NCBI RefSeq assembly: GCF_008312885.1
Contig: NZ_VSSO01000001.1
Span: forward strand, 682,001 to 746,000
Source: Lolliginicoccus suaedae
Lineage (GTDB): Bacteria > Actinomycetota > Actinomycetes > Mycobacteriales > Mycobacteriaceae
DNA length: 64,000 bases
Direction of reading: 5' to 3'
In this document: one piece after another, positions 34,207-46,021 of the stretch
Numbering within the stretch: the first letter of the stretch is position 1
Layout: each line of letters opens with the position of its first letter
Made by a program: the position numbers and the translations under genes
The notes under the pieces: model-generated
What the model was told of the DNA's origin: nothing
Databases searched by the model: none
Seen by the model: the letters and a program-made list of their open reading frames with translations, nothing else

Positions 34207-35208
34207 CTACGGCTGATGTGCTGCTGCCTCCAGGGCGGCCTCAGCAAGCTGCCTGCAGTGCGATTGCTTGTAGGCCGACTGCCTCTTTCGCATGAGGTCC
34301 AGGTTGAACGATGCGGCTGCGGCCATGATGTCGGATCGCTGGAGCACTGCATTCATGCTGGCCAGGCCGTCCGCGCGTAGTCCTTGCTCGAATGGCCCGG
34401 CATACTTGTGCCGTTGCTCGGTGCGCTTGATTCCGCGGATCCTGGTGGAGATTCGCGACCACGGTGCTGCTGCGAGCTTCCGCCGATCGACGAACATGGC
34501 GGCGCCATAGGTCGCGGATTCTGGATCGTGGTAGCAGAAGAGAGTCTCCATGCCTGCCATGGAGACGCAGAACACTCGGGCTTTGTTCGAGGAGGGGAAG
34601 CAGCTGACAGTCCAGAAGGTACCTTCGGTCCTGCGCGGTAGCGGTACGCAGGCCATGAGGTAGTTGCCGAGGAACCGGAGCAGCTCCTCGTGGCCGGGTA
34701 GTTCGCGGAAACGATGGAAATCGTGAGCATGCGCCGCGAGCTGGCTCGGACCGAGATCGATCAGACTAGCCGCATCTGCGTTGTTCGCTTGGGCGGGATC
34801 GCGCCGCCAGATTTCTTGCTCGGCAACGGGCACGAGTTGGTCGAGAGTCGAAGGCCCGGTATGACCGTGCGCGTGCTCGCGATTGCGCACCACAATGCCG
34901 CGTGATTGGGCATTGCGCACGAGATCTCGTTCGATGACCCGCAGCTCTGCATCGCCAGAGTGCTGCAGCCGGACTGTCTCGATGTCGGGCCACCGGGTGC
35001 GGTGCTGCGGCAGGCGGCGGGACATGTCGCTGGCGATGCCGATATATATGTCATTGTTGGTGAACTCGAGCAAGTAGAGGCCTTGGCGTGATTCTCCCAG
35101 TGCCTGACGGATATTCGGCGGTGTGGCGTCCACGTAGACATTGGGGGCGCTGAAGCCGTTATTGCGCGCCCACTTTTCGATCGTTGGGCTGCCGACGAAC
35201 GGTGCCAT
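34207..35208 (-). CDS. GIY-YIG nuclease-domain protein
   Basis: 333 residues. Around residues 42-110 is a GIY-YIG domain: LYLLEF, DIYIGIASDMSRRLPQHR and ELRVIERDLVRN, placing the Tyr, Gly, Arg and Glu that catalyse cleavage. The remaining 220 residues include a YLMACVPLPRR segment and a basic C-terminus, with no recognised family. AAGGAGC precedes the ATG. It lies 66 bp downstream of a UvrA paralogue on the same strand, a pairing reminiscent of UvrA and the UvrC/Cho nucleases. Confidence 0.78.
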   Translation of the reverse strand: MAPFVGSPTIEKWARNNGFSAPNVYVDATPPNIRQALGESRQGLYLLEFTNNDIYIGIASDMSRRLPQHRTRWPDIETVRLQHSGDAELRVIERDLVRNAQSRGIVVRNREHAHGHTGPSTLDQLVPVAEQEIWRRDPAQANNADAASLIDLGPSQLAAHAHDFHRFRELPGHEELLRFLGNYLMACVPLPRRTEGTFWTVSCFPSSNKARVFCVSMAGMETLFCYHDPESATYGAAMFVDRRKLAAAPWSRISTRIRGIKRTEQRHKYAGPFEQGLRADGLASMNAVLQRSDIMAAAASFNLDLMRKRQSAYKQSHCRQLAEAALEAAAHQP

Positions 35209-35274
35209 TGCTTGCTCCTTGGCTTGGTCCTGCTGGTGGCCCGGGTGGCCCGTTCTGACGATCTGCTAGCTCCC

Positions 35275-37656
<2,382 letters not shown>

Positions 37657-37771
37657 GCCCGTTGCGCCTCCCTGCTCTCCGATGCTGCCCGCCTCGACGC
37701 TGCCTCGCCTAGCACCACTGATCTAACCACCGGGGCCCGACAAGAACATGCTGAAACGAACCCTGGCGACC

Positions 37772-37822
37772 AGTGTGCGAAGAACGACACCTCCAGCGCG
37801 GAAACCTGTCGTTTTTCGCACT
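37772..37822. repeat. hairpin repeat (family B, copy 1)
   Basis: The arm starting AGTGTGCGAAGAACGACA (37772-37789) and the arm CTGTCGTTTTTCGCACT (37806-37822) form a long, nearly perfect stem. It lies in the 356-bp gap between the uvrA-like gene and the 38013 gene, which otherwise holds nothing recognisable. Confidence 0.65.
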
Positions 37823-38012
37823 GTCACGGGGCGTGCGGCACAGCTGGGCGGGCTTCCACAGAAGCACTGCCTGGACACGCGCTCCGATCCTGTCCAACAC
37901 GCCGACGCAGCGCGTGTTCCTCCCCGGGATGCAGTGATTCCCGCTGGTAGCCTCGGCTGCAATTCCGGCACCGCGAGGGGGTGCTGGTGCACAACGCTTT
38001 CCGGGGGATTGC

Positions 38013-38438
38013 ATGACTGTCACTATTCTGCCGGCGCCTGTGGCGGCCTTCCCGCCGTTGGCGCTCGCGATCCGGCTGCTCGACGATATCCATGTCTTCG
38101 CGGAGGTCCTGCGGAAGGTCCTGCCCCAGCTCGACGATCTGCTAGCGATGGGCCGGGACCTGGCGACGAACCTGGAGAAGGCACTACCCATGCTCGAGGA
38201 GCTCAACGGGAACATGGGCGGGGCGATACCTCACGTTGGTTCGCTCAATGGGCATCTCGATACGGTGGTGCCGCTGATGGCATTGCTGGATGTGCGGGCC
38301 GGGCTCAGCGGCTTGAGCTCGCTGACACCGATCGATGGGGCATTCGACCGGCTCGGCCGCGTAGTCGATCGGATTCCCGGTGCGCGGATGGTCGATCGCC
38401 TGCCAGGATGGCGCAAGGATGCTGCCGCGACAGCGTGA
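38013..38438 (+). CDS. hypothetical helical protein
   Basis: 141 residues from ATG 38013. It is mostly alpha-helical with regular hydrophobic spacing (VLRKVLPQLDDLLAMGRDL, ALPMLEELN), suggesting a coiled coil or helical bundle. The C-terminus is Arg/Asp-rich (RIPGARMVDRLPGWRKD). No signal peptide or family was recognised. It starts a two-gene unit with the downstream LEH-like gene (22 bp gap) and lies between two family B hairpins. Confidence 0.6.
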   Translation: MTVTILPAPVAAFPPLALAIRLLDDIHVFAEVLRKVLPQLDDLLAMGRDLATNLEKALPMLEELNGNMGGAIPHVGSLNGHLDTVVPLMALLDVRAGLSGLSSLTPIDGAFDRLGRVVDRIPGARMVDRLPGWRKDAAATA

Positions 38439-38460
38439 TCGAACGACAAGGGGTTCCCGA

Positions 38461-38919
38461 ATGGACGACGCAAGCACAGCTGTAGTGGTCGCGTTTCTCG
38501 CGGCACTGCGCGACGAGCGTTTCGACGAGGCACTGGACTACGTGACGGATGACTTCGTCTGGCACAACGTGTCGCTCCCCAAGGTGCGGGGCAAGGAGAA
38601 CTTCGCCCGAGCGATCGGCCTCATGGAGCGGGCCCGGATGGGCTTCGATGTGCAGTTCCGCCACATCGGCGGTGATCGCCATGCGGTGCTCACCGAGCGC
38701 ACCGACGCCCTCAGCCTTGGCCGGTTCCGTACCGAGTTCTGGGTGTGCGGCACATTCGAGCTGCGGGACGGGCGGATCGCCGTGTGGCGCGACCGCTTCG
38801 ACTACGCCAACTTCACGGTCTCGGCGTTGCGGGGACTGGTTGGGATCGTGTTGCCGCGCCGCGGGCCGTTCGCCTTGTTCGCGCCCGGGACGGCCGGTCC
38901 GCTCCCTTCCCGGGGCTGA
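38461..38919 (+). CDS. limonene-1,2-epoxide hydrolase-like (SnoaL/LEH fold) protein
   Basis: 152 residues from ATG 38461. The LEH fold is shown by VVVAFLAALRDERFDEALDY, a His-Asn in the V-W-H-N-V strand, an internal R-x-D-A (TERTDAL) and a terminal W-R-D-R-F-D, the likely D-R-D catalytic set of epoxide hydrolases. Family enzymes open epoxides with water. Co-transcribed with the helical protein upstream (22 bp). Confidence 0.78.
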   Translation: MDDASTAVVVAFLAALRDERFDEALDYVTDDFVWHNVSLPKVRGKENFARAIGLMERARMGFDVQFRHIGGDRHAVLTERTDALSLGRFRTEFWVCGTFELRDGRIAVWRDRFDYANFTVSALRGLVGIVLPRRGPFALFAPGTAGPLPSRG

Positions 38920-38973
38920 CCTTCCTCGGGGCGAGTGTGCGTGCCGCTAGAGCACGAGCGCCACGGGCCCACC

Positions 38974-39026
38974 AGTGTGCGAGAAACGACACCCCCAGCG
39001 CCGAAACCTGTCGTTTTTCGCACACT
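38974..39026. repeat. hairpin repeat (family B, copy 2)
   Basis: AGTGTGCGAGAAACGACA (38974-38991) pairs with 39009-39026 with one G-U-compatible change. It shares its flanking bases (CC before; CCCAGCGC then CGAAACC in the loop) with copy 1 at 37772-37822. It lies between convergent genes and could be a bidirectional terminator. Confidence 0.65.
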
Positions 39027-39053
39027 AGCGGGGATCACGCACCCCCGAAACAC

Positions 39054-39386
39054 CTACCCCAGCTGTGCGGCGATCGCCCTCGCGTCGGGAGTAGTGATGA
39101 CGGCTCGCGTGTACTCGTGGTCGCGCAGGTCGAGGACGAGTGCCTCTCCGCGGGTGACGTTGGAGTAGGTCTTGCCCTTGCCGCGCCAGGTGCCCATCGC
39201 GATGATCGTGGGCAGGCCGGTGCCGGGCGCACGCATGCCGGGGAGCTCGCGAAATCCGTTCGCGGCAGCGTAGGCCTTGCGGATCCGGGAGCGGGGTATG
39301 ACGAGATCACCGTGCAGGCCCGCGATCTTCTCGCGCGTGCTGAGCCGGATGGTCACGGTCCGGTCGTTCACCTCGATGTTTGCCAC
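39054..39386 (-). CDS. small conserved hypothetical protein
   Basis: 110 residues from GTG 39386 (VANIEVNDRTVTIRLS). The pattern includes ALHGD-like IAGLHGDLVIPRSRI, FRELPGMRAPGTGLP and LVLDLRDHEYTRAVI. This is a beta-sandwich, PH-like pattern common in actinobacterial genomes, with no assigned function. The longer reading to 39602 is an artefact of GC bias. Confidence 0.6.
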   Translation of the reverse strand: MANIEVNDRTVTIRLSTREKIAGLHGDLVIPRSRIRKAYAAANGFRELPGMRAPGTGLPTIIAMGTWRGKGKTYSNVTRGEALVLDLRDHEYTRAVITTPDARAIAAQLG

Positions 39387-39438
39387 GGATGACAGATTAG
39401 CGGGCACCGCGGGTTCCGGCAGGAGGATCGCGCCCCGT

Positions 39439-40053
39439 CTAGCGAAGGCAATCCGCGAGCTGCCGCATGGCTGCCTCGAATGATGACCGCTGCTCAGCAC
39501 GGTTGATACCCGGCGGCGAGGGCGAGGCGCCCGCCATGATCGTGAGCTGGCGGGTGGGGTGGAGCAAGCGGGGCTTCCATCCGTCACGGGCCGCGGCTCC
39601 AAGCGTCACGATGAACTGCACATTGGGCATCATGGCGAGGACCTTGCGTGTGTAGGGCGCGGCCTCGCGCCGCTCCGCTGCCGTCGGTTTGTCGCCCGCG
39701 ATGGGAAACGGGCAGATGTTCCACGGCTTGATGCCGGTTCGATCGATGCCGTGGCGGGCGAATGCATCGAAGAGGTTCGCAGCGCCAGTGTCATCGTTGT
39801 CGATGCTGAGCAGGCGTGTGCCGGCCTTGTCGGGGTCGGCATCGGCTTCGGGGGCTTTGAGAACCATCAGAGCGCGCGCCCTGGTCCCGCCGAACGTGGG
39901 ATCGATGTAGGGCAGGGCCGGGTAACCGGTGGAGCGGGCGATCTCATCGATGAGGGAGTTGATCGGCTCGACGTGCGGATCGCGGATACGCGCAGCACGC
40001 TCGGCGCGGACTGCATGGCTCGCCAAGGACTTCGGCGCGGTTGGAAGTCGCAT
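39439..40053 (-). CDS. uracil-DNA-glycosylase-fold protein
   Basis: 204 residues. The UDG-like core has YPALPYIDPTFGGTRARALMVLKAPEAD, where many UDGs have the GEAPG-type water-activating loop, then DNDDTGAANLFDAF and NICPFPI. The late motif MAGASPSPPG stands in for the HPSP leucine loop of canonical UDGs. Divergence at both catalytic loops suggests altered substrate or a non-repair role. It is a standalone gene on the minus strand. Confidence 0.7.
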   Translation of the reverse strand: MRLPTAPKSLASHAVRAERAARIRDPHVEPINSLIDEIARSTGYPALPYIDPTFGGTRARALMVLKAPEADADPDKAGTRLLSIDNDDTGAANLFDAFARHGIDRTGIKPWNICPFPIAGDKPTAAERREAAPYTRKVLAMMPNVQFIVTLGAAARDGWKPRLLHPTRQLTIMAGASPSPPGINRAEQRSSFEAAMRQLADCLR

Positions 40054-40094
40054 GCCTGCAGCGTAGTGATTCTAGTCAGAGTGTGATCCGCCCC

Positions 40095-40910
40095 CTACTC
40101 CCGCCCGCGCAGCCATTCATTCGCGATCCCGAGACTCACGTCGGTGTAGTGCTGGAGCGCGTCGAGCTGGGTCGCGTTGAGTGGGCTGCAGATCCAGTCC
40201 CAGTGCAGCGCCACGTGGTCGCCGACGCTGGGTCGCGGGGCGAGGGTGGTGCCGGGGCTGCGCCAGGTCGCGGTTTCCTCGGTGGGGTCGTCGAGGGTGA
40301 GCTGGCCGTTGTAGGTCAGCGGCTGGGTGGTGACGGTGGCGGTGGTCTCGTTCACGGCGGTGACGGTGCCCCAGCGGATGCGGCATTTCTGGAGGATGGC
40401 GAGGGCAGCGGGGCCGTGGCCGAGCAATCGCGTCCAGGGGTAGACGGTGAGCACGTGGAAGGTGTGGTGCGCACAGGCTTGGTGAATGTCGTGGAGGATG
40501 TGGCCGGTCTGGTGGGCGAAGTCGCGGCGCAGCTGGTCCAGGAGCTTGTGGGGGTCGAGGTTGTCGAGGAGCGGGTTGCCGAGCCAATAAGCCTCGACGA
40601 TCTCGGGGGCCAGCAGGCCACCCAGTCGGCCGTCCAGGCCGCCCAGTCGGCCGTCCGAAAGGCCACCACGACCGGCTCCCTCAGCGATGGCGTGCAGGTA
40701 CGGCCAGGCGCCATCGAAGCTGCGCGCCCACTGCTCGGTCACCTCCCGCTCAGCAACCCCCGAAACAGCACCACCTCCCAGGTGCGCCACAGTCTGGCGG
40801 GTGTCGGATGGCCCGCAGTAGCCAAGGGCATTCGGCGGGTAGGCGTAGCGCGCGAAGAGCGCCGCGCCCTCATGCAGCCCATCACCCTGAGCATCCGCAT
40901 CGTTGCCCAT
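40095..40910 (-). CDS. hydrogenase-cluster-associated protein, DUF6390-like
   Basis: About 271 residues from ATG 40910, starting 1 nt after the HypE stop. It has ALFARYAYPPNALGYCG near the N-terminus, W-P-Y-L around 60 residues later, an AYWLGNPLLDNLDP motif, and C-A-H-H-T-F-H. An internal repeat (GRLGGL twice) is present. It matches from memory a family seen only with group 1h hydrogenases. It is the last gene of the hydrogenase operon here; its function is unknown. Confidence 0.72.
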   Translation of the reverse strand: MGNDADAQGDGLHEGAALFARYAYPPNALGYCGPSDTRQTVAHLGGGAVSGVAEREVTEQWARSFDGAWPYLHAIAEGAGRGGLSDGRLGGLDGRLGGLLAPEIVEAYWLGNPLLDNLDPHKLLDQLRRDFAHQTGHILHDIHQACAHHTFHVLTVYPWTRLLGHGPAALAILQKCRIRWGTVTAVNETTATVTTQPLTYNGQLTLDDPTEETATWRSPGTTLAPRPSVGDHVALHWDWICSPLNATQLDALQHYTDVSLGIANEWLRGRE

Positions 40911-40911
40911 T

Positions 40912-41994
40912 TCAGCAGATGCGGGGTAGTTGTTCTCCGGCGGGGAGGTCGACGACGCGGGTTCCGCCGAGCGCGGTCTTAGCGACGACCATGCCGGGGT
41001 GCTCGGTGACGACTTCGCCAATGATGGTGGCGTCGAGGCCGTGGGGGTGCTGGTGCATGGCGTTGAGGATGATGTCGGCGTCGTCGGGCGCGACGAACGC
41101 GACGAGTTTTCCTTCGTTGGCGACGTAGAGGGGGTCGAGGCCGAGGAGCCCGCAGGCGTCGCGGACCTCGGGCGGGATGGGTAGTGCGCGCTCGTCGAGG
41201 GCTGCCCCGAGGTGGGCGGTGGTGCAGATCTCGTTGAGGGCGGCGGCGACTCCGCCGCGGGTGGGGTCGCGGAGGACGTGGATGTCGGCGCCGGTGGCGA
41301 TCATGGTGGCGACGAGGCCGTTGAGGGCGGCGGTGTCGCTGCGGATGGTGGTGCCGAACTCGAGCCCTTCGCGGCAACTGAGGATGGCGACGCCGTGGAC
41401 GCCGATGTGGCCGCTGGCGATGATGGTGTCGCCGGGCCGGGCGCGCTGGGGGCGGATGTCGACGCCGTCGGGGATGATGCCGAATCCGCTGGTGTTGATG
41501 TAGACGCCGTCGCCGTGGCCGGAGTCGACCACCTTTGTATCCCCGGTGACGAGCTTGGTCCCGGCGGTGGTGGCGGCGGCGCCGAGGTCGGCGGCGATGC
41601 GGTGGATGATGCTGAGCGGGGTGCCTTCCTCGAGGATGAACGCGGTGGACAGCACGAGGGGTTGTGCTCCGGACATGGCGATGTCGTTGACGGTGCCGTT
41701 GACGGCGAGGTCGCCGACGCTGCCACCGGGGAAGATCATGGGCTTGACGACGAACGAGTCGGTGGAGAACGCGACGCGGGTGCCGCCAACGGTGACGACG
41801 GCCGAGTCGGTCATCTCCCCTGCGGCCGCGGCTCCGAAGGCGGGCAGGAACAGGTGCTCGATGAGCTCGCCGGACATGGCTCCGCCGCCGCCGTGGCCCA
41901 TGACGATGTTCGGGGAGTCCCGCAGCGGCAGGGGGCACGCCCAGCTTTCCATGTCGAGGGTGGCTGCTTGTCCGTTGCGGGCCTGCTCAGGCAT
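40912..41994 (-). CDS. hypE: hydrogenase maturation factor HypE
   Basis: 360 residues from ATG 41994 ([12 protein letters not shown]). It has PurM-like motifs [16 protein letters not shown] and LVTGDTKVV, and ends in P-R-I-C, whose Cys carries the thiocarbamate that becomes the cyanide ligand of the NiFe site. HypF supplies the carbamoyl group to this Cys. It overlaps hypD by 8 bp. Confidence 0.93.
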   Translation of the reverse strand: MPEQARNGQAATLDMESWACPLPLRDSPNIVMGHGGGGAMSGELIEHLFLPAFGAAAAGEMTDSAVVTVGGTRVAFSTDSFVVKPMIFPGGSVGDLAVNGTVNDIAMSGAQPLVLSTAFILEEGTPLSIIHRIAADLGAAATTAGTKLVTGDTKVVDSGHGDGVYINTSGFGIIPDGVDIRPQRARPGDTIIASGHIGVHGVAILSCREGLEFGTTIRSDTAALNGLVATMIATGADIHVLRDPTRGGVAAALNEICTTAHLGAALDERALPIPPEVRDACGLLGLDPLYVANEGKLVAFVAPDDADIILNAMHQHPHGLDATIIGEVVTEHPGMVVAKTALGGTRVVDLPAGEQLPRIC

Positions 41995-43096
41995 GGGTGG
42001 CCTCCTGAATCTCGAGGCGGCGGTAGAGGTAGTAGGCGGCGCAGGCCCCTTCGGAGGACACCATGGTCGCGCCAAGCGGGGTGCGGGGGGTGCATTGCTT
42101 GCCGAACGCGGAGCACTCGTGCGGCTTGATGAGTCCTTGGAGGACTTCGCCGGAGCGGCAGATGGAGAATTCGTCGGTGTGGAGGTCGTGGACGTGGAAG
42201 CGGTGCTCGGCGTCGAACTCGCGGTACTTGGGGGCGAGCTGCCAGCCACTGTCGGGGATGGTGCCGATTCCGCGCCAGCCGCGGTCGGTGATCTCGAAGA
42301 CGTCGTCGAGCATCTGCTTGGCGGGGAGGTTGCCCTCGGGGCGGACGGCGCGCTGGTAGGCGTTGTCGAGGTGGTGCTCGCCGTTCTCGAGCTGCGCGAC
42401 GGTGCGGCGGATTCCTTCGAGGATGTCGAGGGGCTCGAAGCCGGTGACGACGATGGGTACTTGGTACTTGTCGCACAGGGATGGATATTCCTCGGTGCCC
42501 ATGACCGAGCACACGTGCCCGGCGGCGAGGAAGGCCTGGACGCGGCAGGTGGGTGATTCCATGATCGCGGCGATCGCTGGTGGCACGAGCACGTGGGAGA
42601 CGAGCAGCGAGAAGTTGTGGATGCCGAGGCGCTTGGCCTGGTAGACGGTCATGGCGTTGGCGGGGGCGGTGGTCTCGAAGCCGATGCCGAAGAACACGAC
42701 CTGCCGATCAGGGTTGTCGCGGGCGATGCGCAGCGCGTCGAGCGGCGAGTAGACGACGCGGATGTCGCCGCCCTGGCTCTTGATGCGGAACAGGTCGGAC
42801 TCGCTGCCGGGGACGCGCAGCATGTCGCCGAAGGAGCAGAAGGTGACATCGGGGCGGGCGGCGATCTCGAGCGCCTTGTCGATGATCTCGAGCGGCGTGA
42901 CGCAGACGGGGCAGCCGGGGCCGTGGATCATCTCGATGCTGTCGGGGAGCAGCTGGTCGATGCCGTGGCGGATGATGGAGTGCGTTTGCCCGCCGCAGAC
43001 CTCCATGATCGCCCACCGCCGGGTGGTGGTGTCGCGGATCTGGTCGAGGAGCTTGCGGGCGAGGTCGGGGTTGCTGAACTCGTCGAGGTATTTCAT
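41987..43096 (-). CDS. hypD: hydrogenase maturation factor HypD
   Basis: 369 residues. HypD landmarks are [27 protein letters not shown] (redox Cys pair), [10 protein letters not shown] and [11 protein letters not shown]. Toward the C-terminus [26 protein letters not shown] carries [4Fe-4S] ligands. HypD, with HypC, assembles the Fe(CN)2CO group. Its start overlaps the HypC stop by 4 bp. Confidence 0.94.
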   Translation of the reverse strand: MKYLDEFSNPDLARKLLDQIRDTTTRRWAIMEVCGGQTHSIIRHGIDQLLPDSIEMIHGPGCPVCVTPLEIIDKALEIAARPDVTFCSFGDMLRVPGSESDLFRIKSQGGDIRVVYSPLDALRIARDNPDRQVVFFGIGFETTAPANAMTVYQAKRLGIHNFSLLVSHVLVPPAIAAIMESPTCRVQAFLAAGHVCSVMGTEEYPSLCDKYQVPIVVTGFEPLDILEGIRRTVAQLENGEHHLDNAYQRAVRPEGNLPAKQMLDDVFEITDRGWRGIGTIPDSGWQLAPKYREFDAEHRFHVHDLHTDEFSICRSGEVLQGLIKPHECSAFGKQCTPRTPLGATMVSSEGACAAYYLYRRLEIQEATHA

Positions 43097-43452
43097 GATG
43101 CCGCTGCCTTCCCGTTGTGGCTGCCGGGCTGGCTGGTGCCGGTCCCGGGCGGATCAGAGCTGGCGCCGGGCGGGTCGAGCCCGGCTTGCTTGGCGGCGAG
43201 CGCGAACTGGTCGCCGAACTCCTCGTCGAGAACACCGAGCTGCTCGAACTCGGCGAGGGTCTTCTTGGCGGATTCCTCGTCGAGGCGCTGGATGGCGAAC
43301 CCTACGTGGACGATCACATAGTCACCGATGGTGGCGTCGGGGATGTAGTGCAGGCAGACGTCCTTGTGGACGCCCCCGAAGTCCACCTCGGCCATCAGGG
43401 TGCCGTCCCGTTCCTCCAGGCCGAGGATCCTCCCCGGTACTGCTAGGCACAT
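43093..43452 (-). CDS. hypC: hydrogenase maturation chaperone HypC (long)
   Basis: 119 residues opening [11 protein letters not shown], where the N-terminal Cys binds the Fe(CN)2CO unit. The core [15 protein letters not shown] and [14 protein letters not shown] is standard. It has an unusual Gly/Pro/Ser tail of about 40 residues after the family's usual end. GAGGAGG precedes the ATG. It overlaps hypD by 4 bp. Confidence 0.93.
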   Translation of the reverse strand: MCLAVPGRILGLEERDGTLMAEVDFGGVHKDVCLHYIPDATIGDYVIVHVGFAIQRLDEESAKKTLAEFEQLGVLDEEFGDQFALAAKQAGLDPPGASSDPPGTGTSQPGSHNGKAAAS

Positions 43453-43499
43453 CGTCTACCTCCTCGTTTTGCGGGCGGGCTCGCTGCCTGCCCGATGGG

Positions 43500-45767
43500 T
43501 CATCGCATGGCTGCCACGATCAGTTGGCCGAGCGCGATCCCGCCGTCGTTGGGCGGCACGCGCCGGTGGGTGAGCACCCGGTATCCTTCGCCTTCGAGGC
43601 CGTGCCGGGCGAGCGCGAGCAGCAAGGGATTCTGGAACACTCCCCCGGTGAGCGCGACGGTGCCGAGGCCGCTGGATGCGCGGGCGTCGCATGCCCATTG
43701 GATGCTGAGCCTGGCGATGGCGGCGTGGAACCGGGCTCCGATCACCGCGAGGGAGGCACCGGCGCGCAGGTCCTCGATGACGGCGGCCAGCAGCGGCGCG
43801 GGGTCGGCGATGCCATCCGCGAGGACGTACGGGTAGCAGCTTGCGGAAGGATGCTGGCGCGCGTGGCCCTCGAGCTCGATGGCCGCTGCCGCCTCGTGGT
43901 CGACGACTTGCCGTGCCCCGGCGAGGGAGGCGACGGCATCGAAGAGCCGCCCCATGCTGGTCGTCGGCGCGCAGCCGAGGCCCGTGTCGAGCTGGTGGCG
44001 CAGCACCTGCCGCTCGGCGACGGGGCAGGCCGCGACGGGCGGGAGGTCCTCGTCCCAGTCGATGCCCGCGGCGTGCAGGTGGGCGAGCGCCATCCGGTAG
44101 GGACGACGGACGGTCACATCCCCGCCCGGCAGTGGCACTTCCTTGAGGTGGCCGAAGCGCTGCATGTCCTTGTAGCCACCAATCAGCACCTCCCCGCCCC
44201 ACACAGCACCGTCGGTGCCGTATCCGGTGCCGTCGTAGGCGAGGCCGATGACGGACTCGGTGTCGTCGAGGCCATGCTCGGCCATCACGGCCGCGATATG
44301 CGCGTGATGATGCTGGACGAGGTGCACGGGTCGCTCCCCGGCGTGGCGGCGCGCCCAGGCGGCCGAGCGGTACGCGGGGTGCGCGTCGATGACGATCTGC
44401 TCGGGCTCGACGCCGGTGAGGTGCTGGAGGTGCTGCTCGGTGGTGGTCAGCGCGTGCAGCGTCGCGAGGTCGTCCATGTCGCCGATGTGCTGGCTGAGCC
44501 AGGCGTAGCGGCCGTCGGCCACCGCGCAGGTGTTCTTCACGTCCGCGCCGACGGCGAGGGTCGGGGGCACCCGAATCGGCAGGGCGAGCGGCAGGGGTGC
44601 GTATCCGCGGGAGCGGCGCAGTGGCATCTCGGTGCCGTCGACGACGCGGGCCACGGAGTCATCGCAGGGCACGAGGATGGGCCGGTCGTGCAGCAGGATC
44701 GCGTCCGCGATGCTGTCAAGGCGTTCGATGGCGTCGTCGTCGCGGTAGGCGATCGGCTCCCCACCCAGGTTGCCGGAAGTCATGACGAGCACGTCGGGGC
44801 CGGGTGGATCACCGGGCAGGCCGAGCAGCAGGTGGTGGATCGGCGTGTAGGCGATCATCACGCCCACATCGGGGATCCCGGGCGCGACGCCTGGGTCGAG
44901 GGGCGCGTTCTTCGCGAGCAACAGGATGGGCCGCTGCGGGCTGGTGAGCACGCGGGCCTCGGTGTCGTTGATGCGCGCGATGCGCCGCGCGGTGGGGAGG
45001 TCGCGCACCATGACGGCGAACGGCTTGCTCGGGCGGTGCTTGCGGTCGCGCAGGGCCGCGACGGCGGCGGAGCTAGTGGCGTCGCAGGCGAGGTGGAAGC
45101 CGCCGATGCCTTTCACGGCGACGATACGACCGGTGGCGAGCAGCTCGCGGGCACGGGCGAGCGCGTCCTCGCCGTGCAGGTGGCCTGCCCCGTCGAGGAG
45201 CGCGAGCGTGGGGCCGCAATCAGGGCAGGCGATGGGCTGGGCGTGGAATCGCCGGTCGGCGGGGTCGCGGTACTCGGCGGCGCAGGCCACGCACATCGGG
45301 AAGCCCGACATGGTCGTCGAGGACCGGTCGTAGGGCAGTTCCCGGATGATGGTGAACCGTGGCCCGCAGTTGGTGCAGGTGATGAAGGGGTGGCGGTAGC
45401 GGCGGTCGGCGGGGTCGTGCAGCTCGCGCAGGCAGTCCGCGCAGATCGCGACATCCGGGGAGGCGAGGGTGCGCCCGCCGGCCTGGTGCGAGGTGCTGGC
45501 GATGCGGAACCCCGTGCCGCCGCGCGGCTCGACCGGCTCAGTGCTCAGCTCCTCGACGACGGCGAGGGGTGGTGGTCGTTGCCAGACGCGCCGGGTGAAC
45601 TCCTCGATCGCTGCGGGGGTGCCCTCCACCTCGATGATGACGCCGTCGCTGTCGTTGCTGACCTCCCCGCTCAGGGCGAGCTCGGACGCGGTGGCGTAGA
45701 CGAACGGGCGGAACCCGACGCCCTGCACGACACCGTTGACGTGGAGGCGCTGCCGGATGCGCGTCAT
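43500..45767 (-). CDS. hypF: carbamoyltransferase HypF
   Basis: 755 residues in HypF order: acylphosphatase (residues 1-90, VQGVGFRPFVY), paired zinc fingers (CADCLREL, CTNCGPR, CVACAAEY, CPDCGPT), a YrdC-like domain (about 190-370) and a Kae1-like C-terminal domain (LAYDGTGYG, HHHAHIAAV). It converts carbamoyl phosphate and ATP into the carbamoyl group given to HypE. Its start overlaps the upstream hypC2 stop by 4 bp. Confidence 0.95.
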   Translation of the reverse strand: MTRIRQRLHVNGVVQGVGFRPFVYATASELALSGEVSNDSDGVIIEVEGTPAAIEEFTRRVWQRPPPLAVVEELSTEPVEPRGGTGFRIASTSHQAGGRTLASPDVAICADCLRELHDPADRRYRHPFITCTNCGPRFTIIRELPYDRSSTTMSGFPMCVACAAEYRDPADRRFHAQPIACPDCGPTLALLDGAGHLHGEDALARARELLATGRIVAVKGIGGFHLACDATSSAAVAALRDRKHRPSKPFAVMVRDLPTARRIARINDTEARVLTSPQRPILLLAKNAPLDPGVAPGIPDVGVMIAYTPIHHLLLGLPGDPPGPDVLVMTSGNLGGEPIAYRDDDAIERLDSIADAILLHDRPILVPCDDSVARVVDGTEMPLRRSRGYAPLPLALPIRVPPTLAVGADVKNTCAVADGRYAWLSQHIGDMDDLATLHALTTTEQHLQHLTGVEPEQIVIDAHPAYRSAAWARRHAGERPVHLVQHHHAHIAAVMAEHGLDDTESVIGLAYDGTGYGTDGAVWGGEVLIGGYKDMQRFGHLKEVPLPGGDVTVRRPYRMALAHLHAAGIDWDEDLPPVAACPVAERQVLRHQLDTGLGCAPTTSMGRLFDAVASLAGARQVVDHEAAAAIELEGHARQHPSASCYPYVLADGIADPAPLLAAVIEDLRAGASLAVIGARFHAAIARLSIQWACDARASSGLGTVALTGGVFQNPLLLALARHGLEGEGYRVLTHRRVPPNDGGIALGQLIVAAMR

Positions 45768-46018
45768 GGGGGGTCACCGCGCGGGGAGGCGCGTCCCATC
45801 ATCTCGAGCCCGGCGCGGGCCTGGGCCGCGCCCTCGGGGCTGGTGCGCTCGACGGCGAAGCCCATGTGGATGATGACCCATTCGCCGGGCCGCACGGGCT
45901 GATCGTCGAGCATGCCGATGTTGACCTTGCGCGATTGCCCCTCGACGTCGACGAGGGCGAGCTGGTCGCCGTATCCGTCGAGCATGTGCTCGACGCGGCC
46001 GGGGATGCCGAGGCACAT
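45764..46018 (-). CDS. second HypC-family chaperone
   Basis: 84 residues opening MCLGIPGRVEHM, with the invariant Cys2 and GEWVIIHMGFAVER. It is a distinct paralogue of the 43093-43452 HypC. Two HypC-type chaperones in one operon suggest division of labour, for example one for HypDE complex work and one for the large-subunit precursor. It overlaps hypF by 4 bp and follows the protease gene by 3 bp. Confidence 0.9.
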   Translation of the reverse strand: MCLGIPGRVEHMLDGYGDQLALVDVEGQSRKVNIGMLDDQPVRPGEWVIIHMGFAVERTSPEGAAQARAGLEMMGRASPRGDPP

Positions 46019-46021
46019 GGG

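Noticed and set aside
42762-45902. A 1046-codon plus-strand reading frame opposite hypF
   Set aside because: It is the antisense of hypF, hypC and hypD in a high-GC genome, with biased composition and no domain. The real genes on the minus strand are unmistakable.
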